Source: Bryum argenteum
Taxonomy: Eukaryota > Streptophyta > Bryopsida > Bryales > Bryaceae
Direction of reading: 5' to 3'
Assembly: GCA_037043015.1 (NCBI GenBank)
Contig: CM073322.1
Span: 19,975,601 to 20,039,600, forward strand
DNA: 64,000 nt
Shown: in pieces, positions 44,325 to 57,200 of the stretch
How the letters are laid out: each line of letters starts with the position of its first letter
Position numbering within the stretch: the first letter of the stretch is position 1
Position numbers and translations under genes: made by a program
Notes under the pieces: model-generated
The model's input: only the letters and a program-made list of their open reading frames with translations
Told to the model about the DNA's origin: nothing
The model's database searches: none

Positions 44325-45611
44325 GCGGGATGCATGAGGGGTACTCGACAGGGCTTGGAGGAACCGGAGGAAAGCGGGGCTTATCCCTCTGCGTGGCTTA
44401 AATGTTGCCAGAAGTATTTGTCTGCCCTCAGTTGGGAGGGTTGCGGGGGGCGAGTGGGCCTTAGTGCATGCAGTTGTTGTCAGCGCCGGCTACTGTGTCT
44501 ACGAGTAGTGATGCTCTTACTTCTTGCAATTGCGACAATCAACACTATCACATACTGATGTCATTGAACTACTCCACTTAAGAATTGCACCTTGTTCCAC
44601 CCTTCGAATTCTAACAGAAAATCAATCCCCTTGGCAGTACGTGGACGAGAAGTTGTGATCGATGTAGATCGGCTCGAATACGGGTCAGAGTTGGCAAGTC
44701 GCATCGACAGGCGCCTACCGGTATCCAGCCTTGACATTCTACAAGAATGGGGTATATATATATAGCATCATGTGATATTCCCTCATTCAATTGAATTCAA
44801 TATAATGCACATGCCAATGTGGTTAATGTGAGATACTCAATGGAGGAGCCACCTCTAAATTAAATAAAACCTCCTCAATGTAACTAAATTATGTGGACCC
44901 ATTAGTTGCTCACCAAGTTAACACTTTTAGGATGAACTGCTTGTTTATGGCTTCAAAGTCTATGAGGTTTTTTTCTATTAGGGGAAGAAATCTAAGTCAT
45001 TCACATGGTGTGCAATTAAGCTTAAATTTCTCTGAGCTCGGTTCAATCTTGTCTAAAGATAATTTATATATCTGATGTGTTTCACCTTCTCGTGATGGAG
45101 AATTCTTCACTCATAATCATATCAAGTCTATTTCATAGTCTAGTTTGGTATTTTAAAACTTGGAGGTAACAAATGAGAGTTGCAATGACAAAATTACCAA
45201 TATAGCAACTTTGATTTTCAACACGTTTAGATGAAGTGGCAAGCCATGAAATCCTTATAGAAAAGCGGACCATTACTACTGTTTTGAGGCACTACAAACA
45301 CTACAAACAAGTTGAACAATTTTCCGATTAGTAAAAGATGACTGCCTCAAGACATGTATTGATGTATAATCTAAATTTCAATCTGAAATTTTTTTAAAAT
45401 GATAGGTCACATGAAACATGAGTTTCTTAAATTTTTGACTATTGTGAGAATACTAAAAGTTTAAATGCAATTGTATGGGGACACCAAAAATTGGAGGTGA
45501 GTGTCATTTTGACACCCAAAATTTGGCACAAGGTGTCCTCTAAATTTTTGCCTAGAATGTCAAGTTTATGCCTTGGAATACAAGCCCTCATCGGAGAATT
45601 CCACGGCTAGG
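44325..45611. other. intergenic, no gene recognised
   Basis: No supported gene. A small inverted phrase near 45480–45535 (GGACACCAAAAATTGG ... CACCCAAAATTTGG ... GGTGTCC) can fold but its class is unclear. Open frames are short and unremarkable. Confidence 0.35.
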
Positions 45612-46011
45612 TTAAAGGCATGTTCGCACTTGGCCTTAGAGGAGGTCTTAGGAGGGGGTCTTAACTCTATTAAAAAGTGTGTGTTCGCACCTACATTCAT
45701 TAGTAATTACCAATCCTACATGGATGTCCACATGGCACACTTTAAAGAGTAGGGTATTAGCAAACATTTAGGAGGACAAAAGAGCTTTGAGCAATAGTAG
45801 GCAATACTTAAGGGAGCACCAATGTTGAAAAGATTTTTAAATTTTCCTCACTTAAAAGTAGTCTTATGTATTGTCCCACTTGAGGGGCCATTACATAATC
45901 CCCTCACTATTGATGACACCTTTCCTCAAAAGAAGGTATTCCTTCCCAAATTGTGGGGGTGTTAAAATTTTAGCCACGCTCTTTGCAAAGGCCAAGTGCA
46001 AACGGGCCTTA
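45612..46011. mobile_element. PIF/Harbinger-like (Tourist) MITE
   Basis: Left end AAGGCATGTTCGCACTTGGC and the inverse of the right end GGCCCGTTTGCACTTGGCC agree over about 19 bp, and both are flanked by TTA (45612–45614 and 46009–46011). A TTA target and G/C-rich ends of this type are characteristic of PIF/Harbinger MITEs. About 400 bp, no coding capacity. Confidence 0.6.
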
Positions 46012-49000
46012 AGTTTCCACAACATAGCTCGATGTCCTTATTTACCGGATGTGGTCCCCCGTCTCTTGGTTTTCCTCTAATAGACAGGATTGAACTTCCG
46101 CGTCTGCATCCAAGGGCGCCTCTCACAAGAGAGTCTCGATAACCTTGCACACAACGAATCACATGACGGTCACACAATCCTCGATCACACACTGGATTCC
46201 CCGGAATTTCCTTACAATACTTCATCCTTGCATTGGGGGCTCGCAAGTTTGGGATTGTTGTATCAAATTGTGCAGCATTTTTCACATGGTCCACATTAAG
46301 CACTCGTTGTCATACTTTTCAGAACGTAGGAATACTCTCTCTACGGCATTGCCAATCATGCATTGTTTGCCCTAAACCTGCACAACCATTATCTTTCTAA
46401 CCGTTAGCCGTGAATTCAGAAGTTAGGACTCTTGTGTTCTGTACAGGGAAGATCAGGCACCACACATCAACTGATGGGCATCTGGTCTCTATCGAAGAAT
46501 TGCTTCGTTGTAAGATTGAATTCAGCAACAAGATTGGCTTGCTTCTCTCGTGCTCTTTTCACGAAACTTGAAAATACTTGTTGCAGAAGTTTTTAGGTTT
46601 TGAGTCTACCCTAATGTCAGCAGAGATTGTGGTTGTGAAGGTCGTTAGATCTGCATGTAGATATCAGACATATGTATCACATTCTCCGCATAGATAGCAC
46701 ACTCATCTCTCGTCTAGCTAAACTATGAAAACCATCTAAGACGACTGTGGATATAGAATATGTGCGAGCACCTCTTTCACCATGATTGTCACCAATGCAA
46801 TGACCGATCACTTCTCTCATTTCAAGCGAGGTGTACTCCAATTTTTTTTGTCGACATCTTGTCTGTACAATAATCACTGTAGTCACGAAACATGAAAATT
46901 CAGCACAGCAGTTACTAACGTTTTGAAGCAGCAACAATGCAGGCACCTTGTTAGTTGATGTTGATGCCATTATCTTAATGTGAAATTTAATTACCATGAA
47001 GACCTGGTTTACAGTATGCAAAGAGTTCTGTATGTTCTGTATGTTACATGAACAGTGGCTGAGTATTGAAATCATTGGACAGAGTGGGCAAGAGTGAGCA
47101 GCGTTCTCTCATGATGTAGTCCCGTTGTAATTTTGGGAGCCATATCGGCAATTTGTGCTTGCAATTCTTCTGATTCATTCTCATCTGCTGTGAAGCTCCG
47201 TCACTTCATACGGACCACTTCAGAGTACTTGTTCATGCCATTGACGTACTCAAGAACTCGAGAATGAAGACGTGAATTTCTTTACAGAGGAAGCTTGTCC
47301 ATTCTGTCCTGGGCAAGTAACTAGAACCTGGCGTTAAATGAAGATCTTGAATCTCTCTAATTGGATCTAAACCTCCTCCAGCGCTGTCTCCGGTGGATAA
47401 ATTATAAATCCAACTCCTGGACTTGATTAATGCTTCGCAGGTCGACCTGAACAAGAAAAGATACACACATGAACTTGCTACTTTTCCCTTTAATATCATC
47501 CCACTATTGACCACTTTGCAGGATCAATGGACCATACATTGCTGGATGATCAATGACTGCACACTATAAGTCGATTAGAATCCTCGATCTGACTTGCAGA
47601 GGCTTCTTTCTTCTTTTCGTATCCGTAGTCGATTGAAATTCTTCGCCCTGCTCAGTAGGATACAAAACTTTTCATGAGAAATACAGTTGTACGGTTTTCT
47701 TGTTTCCAAATTGTATGCTCTTCTTAGCTCTTAAGAAACCGAATCTTTCTAGCTTAACCTAATCATGAATTAGGCTGTTCTTTGGACGTGCATTGGATGG
47801 ATTCAACCAAATGTGGGACAAGAAAACATGATCGTCATGCAGAACGTCATGCTATCTGGATTGTACAGTGGATGTTTTACTGTTCCTAAAACATCGAGAT
47901 TATGGAAACATGCTGGTCAGGTCTCCTCTCACCATCATTAATAAATCCATTAGAGCAGAAACTCACTGATAACTCAAGACATTGATCTTATTACAATTAC
48001 TTTGCTAAGGGGCGCATTACACTCAAGACCGTGAAAATTAACAGCATCCTTCTGAAGTCTGTGATCTGTGCTTCAGTTCGGAACCTCGAATCCACTGATA
48101 AGAGAAAGAAGAAGAATGCAGATTATGAATATTAGCATGAGGATATATACACACAATGAGCTCATACTTATCTCCAGTCAAAATCCACTTTACATATGAG
48201 CAGATGATCACCAAACTATGGATCGATAGCTCTATCGACCCGTAGTAATGTGGTTCAGAAAGAATCAGGCATTGTAATCATAGACAGCAGAAAGGAGCGA
48301 GACCGCAAGAGATCGTTGTGCTGTACACATGCAACAACAGAGCGATTTCTACACATGATAAATGCTGAGTACTGCAAGCAGAACATGGAATTTTTGCCTG
48401 ATTGTTGACATTACCTGGGCGGAGAATTTAGGTCAGAGTGCGCATGGTCCCGGTCGTGTAACTAGTTGCATGGTAACGGAAACTCAGTTTTAGCTTGCTA
48501 ACAGCAGAGATTGCGGACCCTGCACACTTTTTAACTGTTCATGATTTCGTTGGCACCTCAGGTTCCCTTCAAGTGGAAGTGGCGACGGGCTTTGCTGATC
48601 GAACATTCTCCACGTACTGTTGTACCTCTGGGACTATGAATTGGATGTCATTTTAGGTGTATGAGACATTGGTGCTGCTTATCATGAACAGACAATGGCA
48701 CTTATGAACAGAATAGATTCTCGCACTTGGGAATATCGGCACAGCGAGGTACTGGTGGAGTAAACAGAGTTAAGAACGAGGACGCTACAGACACAGTTTG
48801 TAAAGGAGTTTTGCACACACTCAAACTTCTCGTTTGTATTTGACTCAAGACATGACAACATCATGCTTCAACAAGATAAGTAGAATTGGTGAGAATAAAA
48901 TACATGCTTCCAAGGAGAAAATTTGATAGGCTTCTGTTCATGCAAAACATAAACATTACATATCAAAACAACATTCCACTTTCAAAGCAAAGAGCACACC

Positions 49001-50057
49001 GAAACGTAACAGCTTTGTACATAACATAGAAATGAACTCTAAAATATAGTATACCTTCTCTTCATTTCACTGTAACTGTCTCTTAACCTAACAAATTAAA
49101 CGAATATACTCCATCGGTATGTATGAGTAGTCTCCCACCATCGGTTCTTCAATCATTCGGATGTATATATGAGTATTGTTAAAAGTTTGCGCAACGATAG
49201 TAAGCCTTGTGAAAACTGATATGTAGTAAGACTGTATCAGAGCGGTCATTGGAAACAAGCTCTGGGATGCGGGTAAAGTCACCCAGATGCACCGCTGCAT
49301 CCTGGTCATTATCCGAGTCACACAAACACGAATTACTTCAGCGTATGTCTCATCCTGTTACATTCACGAAATATTAGTGGACGCGGTCTCCGGAAGGTCT
49401 GCGAATCAATTCTGGTGCGCAATTATGAAAGCAGATCCACCACCTAGCGGAAATAGTGCCTGGCCGGCGCAACTTTTCCCCACTACATTCTCGTTGACCA
49501 GTTCGTCTCAAAAAAGATGCTCCATTTGCGTTCCGCATTCCACGAGCCTGCAACTTTGTCAACCTATCCATAAGTTTTGTCGGTTACCGGCGATAGCACA
49601 GGCATAATCCAAACTCCCATTGCCCAACTAGATTCTCAAAATCTATAAGGTAGAATGCATACATTGAATACTGCATATAAGTTCGCACAAGAATATTGTG
49701 CTCATAGCCACAGGTGCAGAATTCAATCCTGAAGCTTATCTAGAATAGATAAAGTCGGCAGACCGTTTGGACTTTGGAATGTGGTCAAGACTGCTTCAGA
49801 GATATATTCCCTTATATAGAGTTGATTTCTTCGCAGTCGGGTAAATTTTCATATAAAAAAGATAAATGCCCATGCCCAGGTCTTGCCCCCCCTGCCAAAG
49901 CATCTTCCTTCTCATCGAGGAGAGAGGATGACAAAAGAGTCCATCTGAACAAATCTTGAACGCACAAAGAGTACATACTGCTGGTTATACCCAATGGTCG
50001 AACCTGTTCCCCCTCTCTGGCAGAATTGGTAGCCGACCAACACTCTTTACCATCGTG
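46012..50057. other. ~4 kb without a convincing gene
   Basis: I find no protein family in this stretch. The frame 47233–47514 (-) is preceded by an acceptor-like TTCAG at about 47447 (minus reading) and could be an exon of an unrecognised gene. Frames at 45962–46303 (-), 46677–47075 (-) and 49287–49607 (+) show no motif. No RNA gene or clear repeat is seen. Confidence 0.3.
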
Positions 50058-51738
50058 CTAAAAACTAAAGCAGGAAAAGTCGAGGTTCATAGTCCAAGTC
50101 TTAATAGTAAGCTTGATCCCCTCCTCACAATCTGCAATTATATTTAGAATAGCCGGTTCAAGCCGGTCACGTTGCACTGGACTGGAAGTGTGCACGTAGA
50201 CGACCAGTATCTTCACAGAAGATCGCAGCAACAGCCCCAAAAGTCTAATGACAGGGTCCAAATTCATCGGAATCATATGCAAAATAAGCTCGCTCATACC
50301 AGGCCACTTCTCATTCAAACTCAGCACTTCCACATTCGTTTCCATACAATACCATAATCCTGGACCGACGTTCAGAACCTCCAACTGTGCACAATCATAT
50401 AACTTCGTGAAGTTAGGCAGCACCAATGGAACGTCCTTCAAGACCCCTAAAAACCTGCCATCCTCCGCGAGAGCCATGCACGGTATATCCAGAAATATTT
50501 TCTTCAAACCTGTATTCGTCTCAATAATATTTGGCAATGTCATGAAGCTCGAACATAATAACTCTTGTACTCCACCTGCGCAACTTAATTGCGGTTGAAA
50601 TGCCTCAGAAACATCCAAATTGATCGCAATGTACTTCAACGTGACAGCAGTGATTGTCAATTTCTCAGGACACTGCATTTTTAGCTGCAGCTTCTCCAGC
50701 TTCGGGAGGTCCATCACAACTTCCTTCGCTACGGTGGATAGGCCTAAGCACAGTACCTTCATATCTGGGAATGTCAACCTTCCACGTTCCGCACCAAACA
50801 CCCCAAGAAGCGCCAGAGTTTGTAGTTTAGGCATGAGCTCATTTATGTTATCCAAAGCTTCAGCAGTGACTTTGACGCAACGCCAGGTAAGACTTCTCAT
50901 GGAGGGCATTTTCTCGCAATTGGACGTATCGATGAACATGTTACGCAGGTCCAAGGTTTTTAGTCGTTTACCTGTAGTAGCATTGGTTAGGCGGATTCAG
51001 AACAAGACATGTAGTCTGATTTCAACCAATGCTTTACAACTGACACTTGAAAAAGATAAAGACTTACTTACAGTGCTGCGATAGAACTCTCATAATGCTC
51101 GATTTTCGCAAGATGGCCTGCTGACCATAATCCACTATGCAGATATGTTCAAGAGTCGACGACATGGGAGGCAACCATTGTTTCACGTAGTTGGGGTCGC
51201 TTATCCAGAAGTCAGTTTTCCGTTTCTCGTCATCGGGCACTGTTTTTGCCTGGAGCAACGCTTCTACCTCAATGCGAAGCTGCACAAGAAACTGGTACTG
51301 AAGCAAGATGTGAACCAGTTGGTCCTTGTACTTGAGCTTCAACCTCTCACCATGATTCTCCTGTGAAGAACTTGATTGCCCTCCATTGGATACTGCTAAC
51401 TTGCCCGAGAAATCCGACTGCAGATCAAGTGCTCTAGCCCTGGCATGATACACTTCCAGTACAACCAACCGCAGCGAACGCACTTGTTTCCCAGCATGCC
51501 GAAAAACTTTACAGACGGACTTGGCGGATGCGATGTATCGTGCATCCTCGAGTAGATTTAGTATTTCATTGCTTAATACTTCAGGCAGATATTCCCAGCC
51601 TGAGCTAACCACACTTTTTAGCTGATGTGTATGCGCATAATTTGAGGACTTTTGAGAACTAGGCTCCGGACACAGGTTGTCCACAGAGCCAGGACTCATC
51701 TTTTTCACCTGACGCAAAAACGGAATCACATTCACCAT
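50058..51738 (-). CDS. intact F-box/LRR protein
   Basis: Two exons, 51738–51072 and 50971–50058, join across a 100-bp GT–AG intron (GTAAGTAAG ... CTACTACAG) to give 526 residues without a stop. Residues ~45–85 (YLPEVLSNEILNLLEDARYI, then ASAKSVCKVFRHAGKQ) look like an F-box, which would bind a SKP1-like adaptor of an SCF ubiquitin ligase. The second exon holds leucine-rich repeats (LKTLDLRNMFIDTS, MRSLTWRCVKVTAEAL, LPKLEKLQLKM, AQLEVLNVGPGL, GMSELILHMIPM) for target recognition. It is the only unbroken member of the local family; the three plus-strand relatives at 31459, 36787 and 39007 are pseudogenes. The start is the first Met in frame after a stop; an upstream ATG seen in unit 2 (36788) is out of frame here. 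Targets unknown. Confidence 0.75.
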
Positions 51739-52056
51739 CAGTGGATTCTTGATGGACCAAGGGAAAATGTGATTGTCGGTAAGGCTCCGAACGGTTCGTT
51801 CTCATCATCCATCAAACTCTGAACAATCTATCGAAGGCAGTCTCCTAGTTTTAACGACCAGGACTTCGATCCAAGAACAAACTCATGCATCCTGCAATGC
51901 ATCCGCCATTGAAACAAAGCATCTTCGAGTAGGAATAAAGATCTCCGAATGTTTCTAAGCTCAACGATTTAATCATATTCAATTCAGATAGTAATCACAA
52001 TGAGAATGAAAAACATGAGGCACATTTTGGAATATATCTCTCTCTCAATTTAAACC

Positions 52057-52490
52057 CTAAGGGAGCACCGGTGCAAGAGCAGAACCATTCACTTCACTCA
52101 CTAGATTGTTAGTGGGCAGGCTTGTTGCTACAAACGATATGCTCACCAGATCACCAGCGCTCGTAACCCTAGGGATCCCTCCTCCGGGCTCTAGGAACCT
52201 TTTAAGGTGGGTTCTAAGAGCCGTCTCAGTCTGATCGTGCGATCCTTCGTGGATTGCTCTTCCACGATTACATCTAATCAATTGAGTCAGAAATTCCTTG
52301 ACATGATTCCGAAATTCCCTATGGTGGACTATCATCGCCGCCCACGGGGAAAACTCGCAGCACACCTCGTTGCAGATTACACAATATGACCGAAATCTCT
52401 GGCTCGGCGATCCGATCAACCGCATTCTCTACGCGTTCTCTACAAAATCGCACACTATCCGCGTAGGCACCAGGAGAGCCTCCTTGCATT
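52057..52490 (-). other. 5' module of the intact F-box locus (leader or upstream exon)
   Basis: The same ~400-bp module occurs in unit 2 (36090–36535), inverted in unit 1 and split at 27541. In two copies it contains a similar frame (IGSPSQRF, NEVCCEFSPWAAMIVH, HLKRFLEPGG). That could be a conserved upstream exon or simply shared leader DNA. No domain is recognised and splicing to the F-box exon is not shown. Confidence 0.4.
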
Positions 52491-52707
52491 CATACAGTGC
52501 ACGCGGTATGGGCCGGAGAGTGGAGCCTTGTTTGGAGGAGACACTGTATTATTTGGAGTGTGAGATACTGGGCGCGGTAAAAGCACGCCCAGCCCACACA
52601 CTAATCCTGTAACCCGGCCCTTAACCCGGCCCTGTAATTTATTCCTTGCCTTCATTCACATTTTAGAAAATTATTTCTATTATAATCTGATTGTCAGTAA
52701 ATGATCG

Positions 52708-52803
52708 ACTTGGGGTGGGGTTGCTACTTGGGGTGGGGTTGCGACTTGGGTGGGGTTGCGCGGTTGCGACCTGGGGTGGGGTTGCCACCTGAGGTGGGGT
52801 TGC
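52708..52803. repeat. G-rich minisatellite, about five ~18-bp units
   Basis: Units of the type ACTTGGGGTGGGGTTGCG repeat with small changes. The + strand has runs of four G, which could form quadruplex structures. It lies upstream of the intact F-box gene. Confidence 0.85.
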
Positions 52804-52813
52804 AACGCCCGAC

Positions 52814-53819
52814 CGAACGGCGCCTGCAAACATTTCGTGCAGCCGAGCGGCATGACGCATGCTCTAAACAGTAACCCGAAAAACACTAAACACTAAAATA
52901 CTCCCAACTGCGGGTGGCGGCGATTAACAACTCAACACAATTGCTACATGTAGCCACCGCTACAGAACTTGGACCGCCGATCACGACCATTTCCAATTTT
53001 CAGGAACGTGCTGGCTCGTGTCCAAGAATGCAGTTACATGGCGAGTTGCCCGCTCTGACTCCTGATGTCAGCGATATTCTCAGCAACACAATACTGTGGA
53101 ACAATGCACGCAAGCAGAGAGGGAAAACAACGCGCAGTAGAAATCGACAGGGACAAAAAGGACACAACTTACGAGGGTTCACGACTCAACGAGAGCTTAC
53201 ATGGTCACGATTGTCCACGTCGAGATGCATCAGCCTGCCGCCCCGTCTATGAATCGAAAGATTGCACCATTCACTCAGAGCAACCGAGACACGAAGAGCA
53301 CCAAATGCTGGAGATGAATGAACGCCAGACCTCTTGTACGAACTAGACTGCCTTCAGTGAGGTACCTTGCTGTTTGAACAGACGCATCAAATACGGTAAG
53401 TCTTGCTCGTGCAAAAGAGTCATCACAAGGTGAACGGGGTAGTAACTTACTAGTAGAGAGATTCGTAAGCTTTCAATGCCCGCGGTACGATCAGGGACTT
53501 CGCGGGGATCAACTCTTCCATGTATGCGCGCGCTAAGGACTCTTGGATTTCTTCGGATGCACAGCTCTTCGCAATTGCGCTTCTTTACACTACGTTGAAC
53601 TTCGACTATGTTAGAAATGAAATGCAGAGTTCAGATTAATGTACAATTTGCAAGCTCCAGGTCAGCACAGATGAATTAGAAACTCTGTTGGAGGTAACCA
53701 GTGTCTTGCAATGTAAGATTGAACTACAGACAGACATAGGCGAGCCTGTACAAACTTTCTCACAATACGGTAAGGCCCCCTTATGGATGAAGATTGAGTT
53801 TGACAAAATTCTACCTACT
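52814..53819. other. unassigned upstream region
   Basis: No gene is supported. Near 53647–53790 the phrases TTTGCAAGCTCCAGGT and CCTTATGGATGAAGATTGA resemble sequences at 39537 and in the 38848 minisatellite, so this is repeat-derived flanking DNA. Confidence 0.35.
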
Positions 53820-54360
53820 CCACGTCAAGCACAGACTGTCTGCAAATAACTAGGGTGCCGATTGTGAGCGCGAACGGCTACCGATCCAGAAAAGGCCGGC
53901 TAAATGGTAGTGGATTTCGCGCAACTGGAATATTATCGTGTCTCATCACGGGAACGGACTCAACGGAGTAAGGTTGTCAATTGTCGATTTCGAAGCTCTG
54001 TCGATTGATCAACAGAGAGTAATGCAACCCAACTCTCGTCTGAAATTTAACGAAGTCACTCTGTTAGGTGGTAATTGTTGGGGGAGAAAGTCGACAGAAC
54101 TACTCATTCTGCCGGCACGCCTTCTCCAAGGGGATTATAATATGCTCAGAAACCATCTTCGACTCTCACGCAAGCAGAGCACGGATTCGCGAGGGTTTAC
54201 TTACGTAACGGGACATTCAGTAGGTGAAACTGTCTGTCTGTATAATCAATTATTAACCGTCACCGTCGAAGTGTAAGAACCTCTCAAGTTTAGGTGAGAT
54301 CTGTCGTCGTCACAATCAATGAAGATCGTGGCCGTGCAGGCCTTAGTCTTGCTGTGGTAC

Positions 54361-56579
54361 TGTGGTCCCGTCTGAAAAAGGTACAGTAAGTTATCTGTAC
54401 AGTTAAAAAGAAGTGGAAGGTTATGAAAAAAAGAAAGGAAAAAAAATAAAATTCATGGTGAATTGTATCTTGGATTTAGCATGCAAATCCTGTAGTGGAG
54501 TGCATGGGCAAAGTAAGTGGAAGGATAGACCAAGTGAAATCATCATATTTTTGGACTCTTCTTTCAGATTCTTCTTACTGTTTTGACAGGTTTTTTGAAA
54601 TTGGTGCCTTAACACCTGATTGAAAAGAGTCCAAACCTGGTTGATTGGGGTTTGGTCAGCCCCTGATTTACTATATTTAGCTCGTACAAAACTGAAACAT
54701 ATATACTGTAGGTTGTAGAGTTTTTTCGTAACTTTTTATAAAGTTATTTCATGCTTCGAAATTCCTCATACTTTAGGAGATATTAATGGTCAAAGTTTGA
54801 AAACACTATTTGAAAATTACCAAAAACTGCCCAAATTGCATCATATGCTCGTTCATTCTCAGAATCTGCCCAAATTGAATAAAATCGCAGGAACTTCAAA
54901 AATTCACCAAAAATTCAGATTTTACTTTTTCTCAAGTTTTGGTCTTTGTATTTGGAAATAAGATTTTAAGGCATGATCTCACTGTTTGGATCTTTCATCC
55001 TATTATTCTTCACATGCCATTTTTATCATCAACGAGGGGCCTTTGATGTTGAATTTCAACATACCTCCATGTGAAATTCATGCATTTCTTTAGGTTTTAT
55101 AGGTTGCATGAGGTTAAATATTACATAGACATGTTCGTATCTCACCTAGGAATAAGAATTTGAAATCTCAAATTTTCTAACAGAATTGGTTTTTTTGGCC
55201 CTTGAAAAATTAGAAACCCTTTCTACCAAAATAAATAAAATAAAAAAATAAAAAAGTAAAAAAAAAAAAATATCTGACTTTGAACACTATGATCTAACAA
55301 TTGGGATAGAATTTGAATATGGGATTCAAACAATCCAGATTCAAATAAGAGCATTTCGAATGCAGAAGAAAAGCCATCAATATATACCAAATTCTCTTTC
55401 CCCCCTAAGGCCCTAACCTAAGGTGAACATGGTTTAAACCCAACTCCTATATATCCTTCCTGAAATACATGCTCAGAATATGCGCAAGCCTCAAACAAGA
55501 CGCAATTGAATGCTCAGAATATGCGCAAGCCTCAAACAAGACGCAATTGAACGAATCGTATAAGGAAAGTCCACCCAAAGACGATGTCTCAATTTGACGC
55601 CACACCAAATGCACGTCATTTTCATGTGATTTTCATAGAAGACGGACAGGATTCTGACACTCTAAGCCAATCCACGGATCACACCATGTGTACGCAGAAG
55701 TTGTCTCCTTGCCAACCATGTGATTGCACATCTCTGTGTGATTGCTTAAATCGCTCCTTTGTAAGTAAGCTATCATGGATATCTTGCACAATACATGCAT
55801 TGGCTATGGCTCTGGTTGTTGCGTGTGATTACTGAGTCTCCAACTGTTACTGATCTTAAACACTCAAGAGCCCTCCTACATGAAGAATGAGGCCTTTCAA
55901 GGATTTGGAAATGATCTCAAATATCTACATGAGGAATGAGGCCTTCCAAGGATTTGGGTATGATCTCAAGAATCTACATGAAGAATGAGGCCTTCCAAGG
56001 ATTTGGGTATGATCTCAAGAATTTGACGGAGTAGAATTGAGGATTTTGAGATCCTCTAGCTTAGAGCATCAACTCCATACGTAAAGCGGCTCCAAGCTCC
56101 CAAAACTTCTTGAAAAACAGGAGCTGAAAATTCAGAATTGAATGGGGGGCTTTGTCACCTAACTTTTTCATTGAAGTTGTCGACATTCAATGATGAATGG
56201 TATGAGGAGTGTTTGGATGAGTGCTTGAATTTTGAACCTCTGGTACTAAAGAAGATGGCTACATACAACCAAAAAGTATCACTGTTTGGGGGAGGCCAAA
56301 TTGACTAAGTACAATGGCCTTTAAAACTGCCCAATTAATATGGAGTTAGGTGAGTCACCAAATAGTGGTTGCATGCTAGTTTGACATGGCACGAGTTTAG
56401 TTCATGTTATTATGAGTAAGGTATTCAAAGAGTAAGTCTTACCACTTGTCTCTACATGCATGTGCATGAATAAAAGCTATAGATATTTGCTCTTCATTGG
56501 GATAGTTTTGAAAGCACATATAAGTGAATTTTTTGTGCATAGCAAGTGAAGTGTGCATGGATTGTGAATTGCTTGATTT
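54361..56579. other. A/T-rich region with two tandem repeats, no gene
   Basis: A 41-bp unit (ATGCTCAGAATATGCGCAAG...) is exactly doubled at 55469–55509 and 55510–55550. A ~55-bp unit (TACATGAAGAATGAGGCCTT...) occurs three times at about 55878–56021. A poly-A/T run lies at 55240–55272. The frame 55584–55835 (+) is Cys-rich but resembles nothing I know. Confidence 0.45.
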
Positions 56580-56713
56580 GTGTTCAGTTTGTGTTCAGTT
56601 TGTGTTCAGTTTGTCTTCAGTTTGTGTTTAGTTTGTGTTCAGTTTGTGTTCAGTTTGTATTCAGTTTATGTTCAGTTTGTGTTTAGTTTGTGTTCAGTTT
56701 GTCTTCAGTTGTG
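56580..56713. repeat. 11-bp minisatellite (TTCAGTTTGTG)n
   Basis: About a dozen head-to-tail copies of TTCAGTTTGTG and its variants (TTTAGTTTGTG, TTCAGTTTGTC, TTCAGTTTGTA) occur directly before the Tc1-like remnant. Translation gives a spurious Cys/Val/Phe-rich peptide. Confidence 0.92.
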
Positions 56714-56768
56714 TGTATTCTTTGCGTCATATATTTGTTTTTGTTTGTGTTTAGCTTCACAAGTGAAC

Positions 56769-57200
56769 ATGGTGAGACCATTGTTCCAGGCGAAGCAACA
56801 AGGTGTACTCTCTTTGTTTCAAAGTGGTTGTAGTGTGAGAGATAGCAAAGTCTTTGCATGTTGGTAAATCATGTGTACAAAGGCTTTGTAAGAAGCAATT
56901 TCCATATGCAAAGCTTTCACTTGGAGGTAGACCACGCAGGTTGACAAGTGCAATGGAGCGGTCTTATGTAACAAATATAACTAGAGGGAACGTGTCTACT
57001 GCAAGAGAAGCGACTAAACCGATGCAAGAAGTTTTTAAAGTACAAGTTAGTGAAGTTATTGTACATCATGGACTTTGTAGAGCACGTTTGCAATGGCATG
57101 TGAAAGAAAGGAAACCATAGTTGTCCAACACTAATACTAGGGCTTTCTTAGAATTTTCTTGGAAAATATGAGCATCGGAATATTGATGATTGGGGTCAGG
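56769..57200 (+). pseudogene. Tc1-like transposase remnant (DNA-binding domain)
   Basis: Starting at the ATG of MVRPLFQAKQQGVLSLFQSG, the frame shifts near 56850 into SLHVGKSCVQRLCKKQ, a helix-turn-helix. It then has the GRPRRLTSAMERSYV segment typical of Tc1 paired-type domains, followed by a second helix-turn-helix (VSTAREATKPM ... FKVQVSEVIVHHGLCRA). After a TAG at 57118 come LSNTNTRAFLEFSWK and, one base out of frame, YEHRNIDDWGQV, matching the start of the DDE domain. The catalytic core is gone. Terminal repeats were not found. Tc1-type (rather than mariner-type) transposases are uncommon in plants. Confidence 0.8.

Larger units (their letters stand above)
50058..54360 (-). repeat. inverted copy of the F-box locus with its upstream region
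   Basis: The gene and its 5' module (52060–52490) match units 1–2 in the opposite orientation. The far upstream part 53820–54350 is the reverse complement of 35390–35760 (landmarks AGGTGAGATCTGTCGTCGTC and CTGTCGATTGATC). Between them, 52650–53640 has no counterpart in unit 2, so one of the two loci has gained or lost about 1 kb. Confidence 0.75.

Noticed and set aside
56580-56768. Cys/Val/Phe-rich N-terminal extension of the Tc1 remnant
   Set aside because: It is a translation of the 11-bp minisatellite and not part of any transposase.
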